Part shown: positions 8,884 through 18,566 of the stretch, one piece after another
Numbering within the stretch: the first letter of the stretch is position 1
Layout: every line of letters starts with the position of its first letter
Source: UBA5078 sp040384465
GTDB taxonomy: Bacteria; Pseudomonadota; Gammaproteobacteria; Pseudomonadales; Pseudohongiellaceae
Direction: 5' to 3'
Assembly: GCA_040384465.1 (NCBI GenBank)
Contig: JAZKJF010000015.1
Location: 73,487 to 137,486, forward strand
Length of the DNA stretch: 64,000 bases
The notes under the pieces: generated by a model
Told to the model about the DNA's origin: nothing
The model's input: only the letters and a program-made list of their open reading frames with translations
Database searches by the model: none
Program-made: the position numbers and the translations under genes

Positions 8884-10098
8884 ATGGCTTGGAATGAACC
8901 TGGAAACAAAGGCAATGGGAACGACCCCTGGGGCGGCGGTGGTCGTCGGGGTGGCGATCAGGGCCCTCCTGACCTGGATGAAGTGATCAAGAGCATCACT
9001 CGCAAACTCAACAGTCTTTTCGGTGGCGGCAACAAATCCGGCGGCGGTGCAGGAGGGGCGAGCGGTGGATCTGGCCCAGGCGGCGCCGTGTCGTCCGGCC
9101 TGATTGGCGGAGTTGCGGTGATTGCTTTGGTGATCTGGGCTGCGCTCGGTTTCTACACAGTCGATGAATCGGAGCGCGGTGTTGTCATGCGTTTCGGAGC
9201 GTTGCGTGAAGAAGTGGTCATGCCGGGGCTGCGCTGGAATGCCCCCATGATGGACTCTGTGCAGAAGATCAATGTGTCGCGCGTGAACACCCGCTCCTAC
9301 TCCAAGGACATGCTCACCACTGACGAAAACATCGTCAACGTGTCCATGGACGTGCAGTACCTGATTCAGGACCCCGTGAAGTTCGCAATGGTGGTTCGTG
9401 ATCCGGAGTTGAGTCTCGATCACGCCGCCGAATCGGCGATTCGTCATGTGGTCGGTGGAACCACCATGGATCGCGTGCTCACTCAGGGGCGTGCCGATGT
9501 CTCCGCTGAAGTGCGCGACAGACTGCAACGTTACATGGACACTTACGATTCCGGGATCATGATCTCCCAGGTCACGGTGCGCAACGCGCAGCCGCCCGAT
9601 GCGGTGCAGGGCGCTTTCGACGACGTTATCAAGGCGCGTGAGGACGAACAGCGTGTGCAGAACGAAGCACTTGCGTACGCCAACCGCGTCATTCCGGTGG
9701 CGCGCGGTGAGGCACAGCGCATCATCGAACAGGCGAATGCCTACCGCGATCAGGTGATCGCTCGTGCGGACGGTGAAGCGTCGCGCTTCGAGCAGTTGCT
9801 GGCCGAGTACGAGAAAGCTCCCGAAGTCACCCGCGAGCGTCTCTATATCGACGCCATGCAGTCGGTCATGAGCAACAGCAGCAAGGTGCTGATCGATGTG
9901 GAAGGTGGCAACAACATGTTCTACGTGCCACTCGACAAGATCATGGAACAAAGTGAAGCAAACCGTGCAGCAGGGACTGCCCAATTGACGGCTCAGCAAT
10001 TGCGCGAGTTGTCTGATCAGGTGACCAGAGAGCTGCAGGCCACGGCCGCTGACAGAGCGCGCGTACAGACTGCGGTGCCTGAGCGAGGAGGTCGATAA
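8884..10098 (+). CDS. hflK: FtsH protease modulator HflK
   Basis: HflK is the SPFH/prohibitin-family inner-membrane protein that forms, with HflC, the cage around FtsH. The start at 8884 gives MAWNEPGNKGNGNDPWG, the conserved HflK N-terminus, with GGAGAAG just upstream; the ATG four codons earlier is less likely. A Gly-rich cytoplasmic leader (residues 1-75) precedes one membrane segment (about 76-98), then the SPFH domain and a long helical region rich in Arg, Glu and Gln. The 404-residue protein ends in TAA that overlaps the hflC ATG by one base (TAATG), so the two are coupled. Confidence 0.96.
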   Translation: MAWNEPGNKGNGNDPWGGGGRRGGDQGPPDLDEVIKSITRKLNSLFGGGNKSGGGAGGASGGSGPGGAVSSGLIGGVAVIALVIWAALGFYTVDESERGVVMRFGALREEVVMPGLRWNAPMMDSVQKINVSRVNTRSYSKDMLTTDENIVNVSMDVQYLIQDPVKFAMVVRDPELSLDHAAESAIRHVVGGTTMDRVLTQGRADVSAEVRDRLQRYMDTYDSGIMISQVTVRNAQPPDAVQGAFDDVIKAREDEQRVQNEALAYANRVIPVARGEAQRIIEQANAYRDQVIARADGEASRFEQLLAEYEKAPEVTRERLYIDAMQSVMSNSSKVLIDVEGGNNMFYVPLDKIMEQSEANRAAGTAQLTAQQLRELSDQVTRELQATAADRARVQTAVPERGGR

Positions 10099-10964
10099 TG
10101 AAGAATATGATGGCTGGTTTGATCGTGTTTCTGCTGATTGTCGGCGGCTCCAATTCCGTGTTTGTCGTGAAGGAAACGGAGCGCGCCATTCTGTTGAGAT
10201 TTGGTACCGTCGAGCGCGCGGACCTTGAGCCCGGTCTGCATTTCAAGATGCCGTGGGTAAACACAGTTAGAAAGTTTGATGCCCGTGTGCTGACAGTGAC
10301 GGCCGATGCTCAGCGTTATCTGACACTGGAGCAAAAAGCGCTGGTGGTGGATTCGTTCGCCAAGTGGCGCATTGTCGACGTGCAGAAGTACTACACCGCG
10401 ACCTCCGGTGAGGAATCGCGCACCAGCAACCTGCTTGCTCAGCGCATCAATGACGGTTTGCGCAACAAGTTCGGTGAGCGGGACCTGCAGGAAGTGGTGT
10501 CCGGGCAGCGTGATCTGCTGATGGAAGAGCTGACACGAGAGCTTAATCTCTCCACTGCCGAAGAGTACGGGATCGAAGTGATCGATGTGCGCGTCAAGCA
10601 GATCGAGTTGCCACTGGATGTGCGCTCCTCTGTGTATGAGCGGATGACTTCCGAGCGTCAGCGCGAAGCCCAGCAACTGCGTTCGCGTGGTAACGAGCTG
10701 GCGATTGGTATCGAAGCCGATGCGGACAGACAGGAAGCGGTACTGCTGGTCGAAGCCTACCGGGATGCGGAGCGCATTCGCGGTGAAGGTGATGCCCAGG
10801 CTGCTGCCACCTATGCGGGAGCCTACACCAAGAATGAAGAATTCTATGCCTTCACGCGCAGTCTGAATTCCTACCAGGAGAGTTTCTCCAACAAGGGTGA
10901 CGTTTTGCTGGTAGATCCTGACAGTGAGTACTTCAAGTACCTGCGTGGCAGCGACGTTCAGTAA
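10098..10964 (+). CDS. hflC: FtsH protease modulator HflC
   Basis: HflC partners HflK. The 288-residue protein begins with a short N-terminal membrane anchor (MMAGLIVFLLIVGGSNSVFV), then the SPFH domain starting at VKETERAILLRFG, and a helical C-terminal region with ERMTSERQREAQQLRSRG, a typical HflC motif. The start overlaps the hflK stop by one base. Sixteen bases after the stop begins a strong intrinsic terminator, which marks the end of the miaA-hfq-hflX-hflKC unit. Confidence 0.96.
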   Translation: MKNMMAGLIVFLLIVGGSNSVFVVKETERAILLRFGTVERADLEPGLHFKMPWVNTVRKFDARVLTVTADAQRYLTLEQKALVVDSFAKWRIVDVQKYYTATSGEESRTSNLLAQRINDGLRNKFGERDLQEVVSGQRDLLMEELTRELNLSTAEEYGIEVIDVRVKQIELPLDVRSSVYERMTSERQREAQQLRSRGNELAIGIEADADRQEAVLLVEAYRDAERIRGEGDAQAAATYAGAYTKNEEFYAFTRSLNSYQESFSNKGDVLLVDPDSEYFKYLRGSDVQ

Positions 10965-10979
10965 GTAGAATGAGTGACG

Positions 10980-11014
10980 AGACCAGCAGTGAATTATTTT
11001 ACTGCTGGTCTTTT
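10980..11014 (+). terminator. Rho-independent terminator after hflC
   Basis: An 11-bp perfect stem, AGACCAGCAGT paired with ACTGCTGGTCT, encloses a 10-base AT-rich loop, and the right arm leads directly into TTTT. It sits 16 bases after the hflC stop and before the hisZ start. Confidence 0.9.
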
Positions 11015-11117
11015 GCCGTCTGCAGGGTGGAGAATATGCGGCCGCGACGACAGAGCTTCTGGTAAGACACGTTTGCTAAAAGACCAGTTTCCAAAAGACA
11101 GAATGCAGGATTTGATG

Positions 11118-12323
11118 ATGGCTGCGAGTGATCGATGGTTGCTGCCCGAAGGGGTGGAGGAGATATTGCCGGCAGAGGCATTCCGTCTGGAGTCCTTGCG
11201 ACGCCAGCTGCTCGATCTTTACTCCGGCTGGGGTTATGAGCTGGTCATTACGCCACTGATCGAATACCTGGATTCACTGCTTGTAGGCTCGTCTCACGAT
11301 CTCGATCTGCATACTTTCAAGATTACCGACCAGCTGACCGGGCGCATGATGGGTGTGCGCGCGGACATCACGCCACAGGTCGCCCGTATTGACGCGCACT
11401 GCCTGGCAAGGCAAGGCGACGGCAATCGCGAGGGACCGGTGCGTCTGTGCTACGCCGATCATGTGCTGCACACCAAACCGCGCGGGCTGCTGGCGTCGCG
11501 AGTGCCCATTCGCATTGGTGCAGAACTCTTCGGACATGCTGGCGTGGGTTGCGACATCGAACTGATCTGTTTGATGTACGAGACCATGAACGCCGCCAGC
11601 ATCGGCGACATTCATATCGTCCTGGGGCACGTGGGGATTTTCCGCAGTCTGGTCAGAGCCGCACAATTGCCCGCCGACAGTGAAACAGAATTGTTTGACG
11701 CCTTGCAGCGCAAGGCCTTTGAAGAGATCGATACGCTGCTCGACAGCCGAGTGGCCGACGATGATCTGCGTGGCATGTTGCGCGAGCTGTCCCGGTTCAG
11801 CGGTGATGAATCCGTGCTGACACAGGCACTGGCCGCGTTCAGCGATGCACCGAGCACTGTGCGCAAGGAATTGGCCGAACTGGAAGCAATCGCGGCGGGC
11901 GTCAAGAAGCGTCTTCCCGCGATCAGTCTTGGGTTTGATCTGTGCGAACTGCGTGGCTATGAATATCACACCGGCATTGTGTTTGCGGCCTATACGCCCG
12001 GCTACGGCCGTGCTGTCGCACAGGGTGGGCGCTATGACGATATCGGCCAGGTATTCGGCCGAGCGCGCCCGGCATCAGGCTTTGACTCCGATCTGAAAGT
12101 GATTGCCCGCTTGAGTCGCAAGCAGTTCGATGCCATCAAAGGTATTTCAGCACCTTGCGACGCAGATCCTGCGCTGGCGCTGCTGGTTGCTGAGCTGCGC
12201 CGCGATGGTGAGCGGGTGGTGGTTGATCTCGCACCTGCAGACGCTATATCGCAAACGGTGCACGGATGTGACAGAAGAATAGTCAGGTTGAATGGACAAT
12301 GGCTGGTGCAGGAGTTGCACTGA
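11118..12323 (+). CDS. hisZ: ATP phosphoribosyltransferase regulatory subunit HisZ
   Basis: HisZ is a catalytically inactive class II aaRS-like paralogue of HisRS that activates short-form HisG in histidine synthesis. Residues AASDRWLLPEGVEEILP match the family start. The class II core follows, with VRADITPQVARIDAH and the C-terminal ELRGYEYHTGIVFAAY and AQGGRYDDIG motifs. Three in-frame ATGs lie at 11103, 11115 and 11118. I chose 11118 because AGGA at 11107-11110 is seven bases away. The protein is 401 residues. In pseudomonads hisZ also lies between hflC and purA. Confidence 0.92.
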   Translation: MAASDRWLLPEGVEEILPAEAFRLESLRRQLLDLYSGWGYELVITPLIEYLDSLLVGSSHDLDLHTFKITDQLTGRMMGVRADITPQVARIDAHCLARQGDGNREGPVRLCYADHVLHTKPRGLLASRVPIRIGAELFGHAGVGCDIELICLMYETMNAASIGDIHIVLGHVGIFRSLVRAAQLPADSETELFDALQRKAFEEIDTLLDSRVADDDLRGMLRELSRFSGDESVLTQALAAFSDAPSTVRKELAELEAIAAGVKKRLPAISLGFDLCELRGYEYHTGIVFAAYTPGYGRAVAQGGRYDDIGQVFGRARPASGFDSDLKVIARLSRKQFDAIKGISAPCDADPALALLVAELRRDGERVVVDLAPADAISQTVHGCDRRIVRLNGQWLVQELH

Positions 12324-12418
12324 CAGGGGCGGTTCTGGCTGCAAAGGGCCGGAGCAGATTTGCGCCAGCAGTGGGGCGTGCCGAATAATTGATTGAATTT
12401 TCAAAAGAGATGAGAGCA

Positions 12419-13714
12419 ATGGGTAGAAGTGTTGTTGTATTGGGAACGCAGTGGGGTGATGAAGGCAAGGGCAAGATAGTGGATCTGCTGACCGAGCAGG
12501 TAGCTGTTGTTGCGCGCTTTCAAGGCGGTCACAACGCCGGGCACACGCTGGTGATCAATGGTGAGAAGACTGTTCTGCACCTCCTGCCTTCCGGCATTCT
12601 GCGTAACAACGTCACCTGCGTCATCGGCAACGGAGTGGTGCTGAGCATGGACGCCTTGATCAACGAGATCACACGGTTGGAGGAGCGTGGTATTTCCGTC
12701 CGCCCCAAACTGAAAATCAGCGCATCCTGCCCTTTGATTCTACCTTCGCATGCCGCGCTGGATCAGGCTCGTGAGCGCCGCCTTGGTAGCGAGAAAATCG
12801 GTACAACCGGGCGCGGCATCGGCCCTGCCTATGAGGACAAGGTTGCCCGTCGCGGCATCCGTGTCGGCGAGTTGTTCAACGCAACCCATTTTGCTACCCG
12901 TCTGAAAGAAGTCATGGAGTATCACAACTTCATGCTGAAGAACTATTACGGTGCTGACGAAGTGGACTACGAGCGCACGCTGGAACAGAGCCTCGCGCTG
13001 GGTGAACAGATCAAGCCCATGGTCAGCGATACCATCGAGATTCTTCACGGCCATCGCAAAGCCAACGACAACATCCTGTTTGAAGGCGCGCAGGGTTCGC
13101 TGCTGGACATCGATCACGGTACTTACCCTTACGTAACGTCCTCCAACACCACCGCTGGTGGCACAGCGACGGGCAGTGGCTACGGCCCGCTCTACCTTGA
13201 CTATATTCTTGGCATCACCAAGGCCTACACGACCCGTGTTGGTTCCGGCCCTTTCCCGACTGAACTCTTCGACAGTACTGGCAAGCATCTCGCGGCTGTC
13301 GGCAAAGAGAAGGGAGCCACGACTGGTCGTGACCGTCGCTGTGGCTGGTTCGATGCTGCAGCCGTTCGTCTGGCGATCCGCATCAACAGCGTGTCCGGCA
13401 TCTGCCTAACCAAGCTCGATGTATTGGACGGCATTGAAACTATCAAGGTGTGTACCGGCTACAAAGGCATTGATCCGGACACCTCATCTTGCCTGATGAA
13501 CATGGACAGTTACGAAAAACTTGAACCGATTTATGTTGAACTGCCGGGTTGGACTGAATCGACGGTCGGGATCAAGAGCCTGGATCAGTTACCCAAGAAC
13601 GCATTGGCGTATATCCGCTATATCGAGAAGATCATTGAGGCGCCGGTGGATATCATTTCAACCGGACCTGATCGTGAGGAGACTATTATCCTTCGCCATC
13701 CTTTTGGGAATTGA
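12419..13714 (+). CDS. purA: Adenylosuccinate synthetase
   Basis: PurA makes adenylosuccinate from IMP, aspartate and GTP, the first committed step to AMP. The start MGRSVVVLGTQWGDEGKGK at 12419 is the canonical N-terminus with the GTP-binding and catalytic Asp loop. GHNAGHTL, GTTGRGIGPAYEDK and TRVGSGPFPTE also match. The 431-residue length is normal. Upstream in-frame ATGs at 12389 and 12410 give non-conserved extensions and were rejected. No clear terminator follows. Confidence 0.97.
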   Translation: MGRSVVVLGTQWGDEGKGKIVDLLTEQVAVVARFQGGHNAGHTLVINGEKTVLHLLPSGILRNNVTCVIGNGVVLSMDALINEITRLEERGISVRPKLKISASCPLILPSHAALDQARERRLGSEKIGTTGRGIGPAYEDKVARRGIRVGELFNATHFATRLKEVMEYHNFMLKNYYGADEVDYERTLEQSLALGEQIKPMVSDTIEILHGHRKANDNILFEGAQGSLLDIDHGTYPYVTSSNTTAGGTATGSGYGPLYLDYILGITKAYTTRVGSGPFPTELFDSTGKHLAAVGKEKGATTGRDRRCGWFDAAAVRLAIRINSVSGICLTKLDVLDGIETIKVCTGYKGIDPDTSSCLMNMDSYEKLEPIYVELPGWTESTVGIKSLDQLPKNALAYIRYIEKIIEAPVDIISTGPDREETIILRHPFGN

Positions 13715-14015
13715 AGCACCATTTGTGTGCGAGATAAGTGCTTGTTTATTGAACAGCTGGTTTTTTGCGGGTGAAGCGAAGGCTTTTGGCGTCAGAATGA
13801 AATGGAATGTTTTCGGTACTTGAGCTTGTTCCTAAGCTATGGATATTGAAGGCTTTATTCGTTGATGAAAAAAAAGAGTGAAAAATAATCCCGCAAAAAG
13901 CCGGAGGAAAAGCACGACCTCTTCCCTAATCTTACCCGGCTTCGTGATTGACATCACATATTGGCGCCTGTAATTTTACTTCCAATAGCGAGGCGTTTTT
14001 GGGGGCGTTCGTGGC
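13715..14015. other. Intergenic region after purA with a promoter
   Basis: There is no supported gene in these 301 bases. They hold an AT-rich stretch with an A-run near 13870, an inverted repeat (AAGCCGG at 13898-13904 and CCGGCTT at 13936-13942, with an internal GAGG/CCTC pair) that lacks a U-tract, and a good sigma-70 promoter at 13948-13976 reading into the small ORF at 14016. Confidence 0.6.
13948..13976 (+). promoter_or_regulatory. Sigma-70-type promoter upstream of the small ORF
   Basis: A perfect -35 hexamer TTGACA (13948-13953) is separated by 17 bases from TAATTT (13971-13976), four matches out of six to TATAAT. The predicted transcript start near 13983 leaves about 33 bases of leader before the ATG at 14016. 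Confidence 0.6.
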
Positions 14016-14198
14016 ATGAGTGATATCAAAATGACGGCAGTGGCAGATGGCAATTTGGCAGGTGCTCTGACAGTGCAATATCTGGAAGAGCTTTCTGAGC
14101 CGCGTGAAAAACTCGAAGAAAAAATCCGTAGCAGGCTGATTGAATTTGCTACAGAATTACAAAAAATCAAGCAGTTGCGTGAAGTCTCGCAGCGCTGA
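14016..14198 (+). CDS. Small hypothetical protein, 60 residues
   Basis: I do not recognise this protein. It is charged and mostly helical in appearance: after about 20 residues it reads EELSEPREKLEEKIRSR and then EFATELQKIKQLREV, a heptad-like amphipathic pattern without a membrane segment or cysteines. Support for it being real is a good promoter at 13948-13976, a GGGGG at 14001-14005 ten bases before the ATG, and sensible codon use. A small hairpin (ACGGTT at 14274-14279, AACCGT at 14286-14291) lies downstream. It could instead be chance coding within a leader of the next gene. Confidence 0.5.
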   Translation: MSDIKMTAVADGNLAGALTVQYLEELSEPREKLEEKIRSRLIEFATELQKIKQLREVSQR

Positions 14199-14431
14199 GC
14201 TATGCTAGTCCCGCTGTATCCCGGTATCCCGGCTCAAGAGCTTCTGATCGTATTGGCGCGATTGGAACCGCAGACGGTTTTAGCGAACCGTTAACCGTAG
14301 CACACTAATCTGTAGGGCAATCGATATCATGTCTTGGCATGCTTTCATGCGTGCTGGATGCGCTATGCTCGTCTCATCACGCTGGAATGCCTGGCTTTGT
14401 CACTCACCGAGCAATTGGAACTAACTCCCTC

Positions 14432-15664
14432 ATGTCTATGCCGCAGCACCGCCTGCTGATTCTTGATGATGATCCTGAGGTGGGCAGGCATATTGGTCTG
14501 ATTGCCGAGCGTGCGGGCACCCCTTGGCGCTCGGTAGTGCGAGTGCAGGATTTTTTTCTTCAGCTTGAACAATGGCAACCTACCCACCTGATCATCGATC
14601 TCGTCATGCCTGAGCAAGACGGGGTGCAGATCATGCGGACTCTGGCTGAGCGTGGTTGTCGCGCACGAGTGGCTATCATCAGCGGCGTCGACTCACGGGT
14701 CATGGATGCTGCGATGCGCTCTGGTCTTGAACATGGGTTGGATGTTCGTGGAGTCATTCCCAAACCTTTTCCCATGGGGAGTGTGCTGGCGTTTCTGCAA
14801 CAGGATGCTGAACAAGCGCCTGTGGCCATGGGGCGTGGAGATGCTGTTCAGGACGCGCTGCCTTTGGGAGGGCGGGATTCAGACTTTAGTGCACACCTGT
14901 GGACGGCAGAGTTGGAACGGGCGCTGGAAAGCAAACAGTTCACGGTGGAGTACCAACCCAAGATTCACTGCAACGCCGAAATACTAGCGGGTTTCGAGGC
15001 ATTGGTTCGTTGGGAGCAGCCTTTCGGATCCCCTCAACTTCCCGCCAGATTTATTCATCTCATGGAGCAGTCTCAGCTGATCGAAGAGCTGACGATGGAG
15101 GTGTTTGGGCAATCCATCCGCTGGTTTGCGACCCACTTTCCCGAATCCGGTATTTCTCTCTCTATCAATATCTCTGCTCGCAATCTGGTGGAGACACGTT
15201 TCGTGGACAAGGTGCTCATTCTCTGCGAGCAACACTCGCTTGATCCACAACGGATCATTTTTGAAGTGTCGGAGTCCAGCGCCATGGAAGACCCTACCAT
15301 GTCGCTGGCCGCTTTGACCCGTTTCCGCATGAAGGGATTCCAGTTGTCTATCGACGACTTCGGGACGGGATTTTCCTCCATGGTGCAACTTGTGCGTTTG
15401 CCGTTCTCTGAGATCAAGGTAGACAAGTCTTTTGTCAGCAGCGCAGTAGTGTCATCGGAGTCGCGGGCCGTGGTGAAGTCAATTGTCGACCTCGGGCACA
15501 GTCTGGGATTGCGTACGACTGCCGAGGGAGTTGAAGACCAGCAGACTCTGCGCTTCATCAAGTCCATTGGCTGCGACTTGGCACAAGGCTATTTCATTGC
15601 TCGCCCAATGACTGGAGAGCGGGTGATGGATTGGATCAACAGCAAGTGGGGGAGCACTCTGTAG
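14432..15664 (+). CDS. Response regulator with EAL c-di-GMP phosphodiesterase domain
   Basis: The protein has an N-terminal receiver domain (about 1-125) with acidic pocket LDDDPE, phospho-acceptor Asp in LIIDLVMPEQDG and conserved Lys in IPKPFP. An EAL domain follows from about residue 155. Catalytic positions look intact: EALVRW, Asn in SINISARN, Glu in FEVSES, DDFGTGFSS, Lys in IKVDKSF, AEGVE and AQGYFIARP. It is therefore predicted to hydrolyse c-di-GMP to pGpG under control of an unseen sensor kinase. The start at 14432 places the receiver at the N-terminus (410 residues). An ATG two codons later is equally possible, and the longer ORF start at 14339 adds non-conserved residues. Confidence 0.9.
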   Translation: MSMPQHRLLILDDDPEVGRHIGLIAERAGTPWRSVVRVQDFFLQLEQWQPTHLIIDLVMPEQDGVQIMRTLAERGCRARVAIISGVDSRVMDAAMRSGLEHGLDVRGVIPKPFPMGSVLAFLQQDAEQAPVAMGRGDAVQDALPLGGRDSDFSAHLWTAELERALESKQFTVEYQPKIHCNAEILAGFEALVRWEQPFGSPQLPARFIHLMEQSQLIEELTMEVFGQSIRWFATHFPESGISLSINISARNLVETRFVDKVLILCEQHSLDPQRIIFEVSESSAMEDPTMSLAALTRFRMKGFQLSIDDFGTGFSSMVQLVRLPFSEIKVDKSFVSSAVVSSESRAVVKSIVDLGHSLGLRTTAEGVEDQQTLRFIKSIGCDLAQGYFIARPMTGERVMDWINSKWGSTL

Positions 15665-15737
15665 GCAGAATGCCTGCTTGTTGAAAGTTGCTGGCGTAAG
15701 GCAGAATGCTGGACATTTGAAGCGCCGGAGCGAGTGG

Positions 15738-17456
15738 ATGGATGCAGTAACAATCAATAATTTCTTCCTTATCGGCGCAGTGCTGGTCGCTTTCAGTGTC
15801 ATGCTCAGTGCGTTCTCTTCCCGATTGGGCGTCCCTATCCTGGTCATCTTTCTCTGCGTCGGCATGCTCGCAGGTGAAGATGGAATCGGGGGAATTCTCT
15901 TCGATGATTATCCGCTCGCTTATCTGGCGAGCAACCTGGCGCTGGCCATCATTCTGCTGGACGGCGGAATGCGGACCCGGGTTGAAACCTTCAAGGTTGC
16001 ACTCTGGCCCGCACTGTCACTGGCAACCGTCGGCGTCTTGCTGACGACAGTGCTGACAGGACTGTTAGCCGTCGAACTGTTTGACATCACCTTGCTGGAA
16101 GGTCTGCTGCTGGGAGCCATTGTCGGTTCGACGGACGCAGCGGCAGTGTTTTCGCTGCTGGCAGGGCGAGGCATCAACGAGCGCGTGGGAGCGACGTTGG
16201 AGATCGAGTCAGGCAGCAATGACCCGATGGCTATCTTTCTGACAATCACACTGATCGAAATGCTGGCTTCAGGTCAGGATGGGTTCGGTTGGTTTTTCCT
16301 CGTGAATCTGCTGCAGGAGTTTGGCATTGGCTCCGTCATGGGACTCGGTGGGGGTTGGTTACTCCTGCAACTCATCAATCGTGCGAGCCTGGCGAATGGA
16401 CTCTACCCCTTGCTGGCAGTCAGTGGTGGTATTCTGATCTATGCGCTGACGATCAAGCTGCATGGCAGCGGCATTTTGGCGATTTTTATCTGCGGTCTGA
16501 TTCTGGGGAATAACCCGGTTCGCAGCCGCCCCTCGATTGTCAGTATCTTTGACGGTCTAGCCTGGCTGAGTCAGATTGCCATGTTCCTGGTGCTTGGTTT
16601 GCTGCTGACGCCGAGTAACCTGTGGGCGATTGCATTACCCGCGCTGGTATTGGGATTGTGGATGATTCTGGTGGTTCGGCCTATCGCCGTCTGGACCAGT
16701 CTGGCACCGTTCCGCTATTTCAAGTGGCGTGAGCGCTGGTTCATCTCATGGGTAGGTTTGCGCGGTGCGGTGCCGATTGTGCTGGCTGTGTATCCGATCA
16801 TGGCAGGCTTGCCCAACGCCCAGCTCTTCTTCAATGTAACCTTCTTCCTGGTGTTGGTCTCCCTGCTGCTGCAGGGCGGCACCATTGCGGTGGCTGCGCG
16901 GCTTGCCAAGGTGGAGTTGCCACCTGAACCCGCGCCGGTGTCGCGCTCAGGCTTGGAAATCCATCCGACCAGTCAGTGGGAAATGTTTGTCTACGTGCTG
17001 GATTCGCAGCAGTGGTGTATCGATTCCGAATTGCGTCTCTTGAAGATGCCGGAGGGCACGCGCGTGGCTGCCTTGTTCCGAGGGCGCGAATTGCTGCACC
17101 CCAATGGCAGCACGCGCTTACTGGAAGGAGACATTCTCTGCATCATTGGCCATAACCATGATCTGCCTGCGCTGGGTAAGTTGTTCAGCCATCCACCGAC
17201 TTCGGATGCGGATAACTGGTTCTTCGGAGATTTTATCCTCGACGCCAATTCCCGTTTGATGGACCTGGCACCCGTCTATGGTTTGTCGCTGCAGGACTGC
17301 AACGGAGAGCTGCCTATCGGAGAGTTTTTCAGCCAGAAAATGGGCGGCAAACCGGTGCTCGGCGATCATCTGGAGTGGCAGGGTTTTATCTGGTCTGCTG
17401 CGGAGATGGATCATGGGCGTATCCTCAAAGTCGGATTGAAGGTCGCGCAGCCCTGA
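15738..17456 (+). CDS. nhaP2: CPA1-family K+/H+ antiporter with RCK_C domain
   Basis: This inner-membrane monovalent cation/proton antiporter of the CvrA/NhaP2 type has about 12 membrane segments in residues 1-400, with the ion-binding region GSTDAAAVFSLL and a following ESGSNDP motif typical of the family. A cytoplasmic TrkA_C/RCK_C domain lies near residues 415-500 (for example RLLEGDILCIIG), and a NhaP2-type C-terminal domain ends the protein. I placed the start at 15738, giving MDAVTINNFFLIGAV, because it matches homologues and has GGAG at 15727-15730. The protein is 572 residues. Known relatives export K+ or protect against alkali or low-K+ stress. Confidence 0.9.
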   Translation: MDAVTINNFFLIGAVLVAFSVMLSAFSSRLGVPILVIFLCVGMLAGEDGIGGILFDDYPLAYLASNLALAIILLDGGMRTRVETFKVALWPALSLATVGVLLTTVLTGLLAVELFDITLLEGLLLGAIVGSTDAAAVFSLLAGRGINERVGATLEIESGSNDPMAIFLTITLIEMLASGQDGFGWFFLVNLLQEFGIGSVMGLGGGWLLLQLINRASLANGLYPLLAVSGGILIYALTIKLHGSGILAIFICGLILGNNPVRSRPSIVSIFDGLAWLSQIAMFLVLGLLLTPSNLWAIALPALVLGLWMILVVRPIAVWTSLAPFRYFKWRERWFISWVGLRGAVPIVLAVYPIMAGLPNAQLFFNVTFFLVLVSLLLQGGTIAVAARLAKVELPPEPAPVSRSGLEIHPTSQWEMFVYVLDSQQWCIDSELRLLKMPEGTRVAALFRGRELLHPNGSTRLLEGDILCIIGHNHDLPALGKLFSHPPTSDADNWFFGDFILDANSRLMDLAPVYGLSLQDCNGELPIGEFFSQKMGGKPVLGDHLEWQGFIWSAAEMDHGRILKVGLKVAQP

Positions 17457-17536
17457 ATTCCGGGCTGACAAGCTGGAAGTTATTCTGCCGTGGCAGGGTC
17501 ACTTACCACCAACCGAAAATCCACAAGGAGGACTGC

Positions 17537-18550
17537 ATGTCCATATTGATCCAACTCCGACGTTCTGTCGGATTTCTTGCCGCCACTGTGCTGCTGACAG
17601 GCAGCAGTTTTGTCATGGCGCAAGGCTCTACACCGCCTGCTGAACCACCTGCCGATTGGGGGCCAGTGTCTTCCACGCAAGAAGAAATACCCTACCCCCA
17701 TCCCGTACAGTATCTGGACGTCAGTCACTTCGGTCAGGACGGCCGCATGGCCTATATGGACGTCGCTCCGGTGGGCAACGCCAACGGTCAGACAGCGATG
17801 CTGTTTCACGGAATGAACTTTGCGGGCAAGGGCTTCGAGGTGACCATCACGGCGCTGAGCGAAGCGGGTTTCCGCGTGCTGGTGCCGGATCGCATTGGCT
17901 ACGGTCGTTCTTCCAAGCTGGATATTCCTTACAATCTGCACATATTCGCACTGGACTCCAAGCGCCTGCTTGATCACCTGGGAATCGATAAGGCAGCAAT
18001 CGTCGGTCATTCCATGGGAGGAATGGTCGCGAGCCGTTTCGCTATGACTTACCCCGATGTGACGACTCATGTGGCGCTTGTGAACCAGATCGGTCTGACG
18101 GACCAGCGTACGGGGCGTGCCTGGACGGACATCGAGACTCTCTACCAATTCACGCTGACCAACACCACTTATCAATCGATTCTGCGCAACCACATGAGTT
18201 ATTACCCGGAGTGGAAGCCTGAGTATCTGGAATGGGTGCGTTACCAGTATGGCCAGACGCTGATTGGTGAGTGGCCACTGCTGGCCAGAATCCGAGCCTG
18301 GCAACAGCACATTCTTTATTTCGACCCCGTTGTCTATGATTGGCAGCATATCAAGGCCAAAGCACTGGTGATCGGTGGTGCCGATGATGCGCTGACACCT
18401 AACTATGCTGCATTGGCGCAACACGTGTCGGAGACAATTCCAGAGGCCGAACTGATTCTTTACCCCGGCATCGGACACAATCCGCATTTCGAGATACCCG
18501 AGCAATATCACGCAGATTTGATCGCTTTTCTTGGCTCTGCACCCCTGTAA
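17537..18550 (+). CDS. Exported alpha/beta hydrolase
   Basis: A signal peptide (residues 1 to about 28, ending VMAQ) is followed by a Pro-rich linker and an alpha/beta-hydrolase fold. The catalytic triad is visible: nucleophile Ser in GHSMGG, Asp in GGADDALTP and His in GIGHNPH. The oxyanion region LFHGMNFAG is also present. A perfect AAGGAGG at 17525-17531 fixes the ATG at 17537 and gives 337 residues. The substrate is unknown; similar proteins are annotated as epoxide hydrolase- or haloalkane dehalogenase-like, and I cannot choose. A terminator-like hairpin follows at 18567. Confidence 0.85.
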   Translation: MSILIQLRRSVGFLAATVLLTGSSFVMAQGSTPPAEPPADWGPVSSTQEEIPYPHPVQYLDVSHFGQDGRMAYMDVAPVGNANGQTAMLFHGMNFAGKGFEVTITALSEAGFRVLVPDRIGYGRSSKLDIPYNLHIFALDSKRLLDHLGIDKAAIVGHSMGGMVASRFAMTYPDVTTHVALVNQIGLTDQRTGRAWTDIETLYQFTLTNTTYQSILRNHMSYYPEWKPEYLEWVRYQYGQTLIGEWPLLARIRAWQQHILYFDPVVYDWQHIKAKALVIGGADDALTPNYAALAQHVSETIPEAELILYPGIGHNPHFEIPEQYHADLIAFLGSAPL

Positions 18551-18566
18551 GAAAGCAGTGTCACTG

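Noticed and set aside
13898..13942. AAGCCGG...CCGGCTT inverted repeat after purA
   Set aside because: The loop is long, there is no U-tract, and it ends just before the promoter at 13948; structure alone is not enough to call it.
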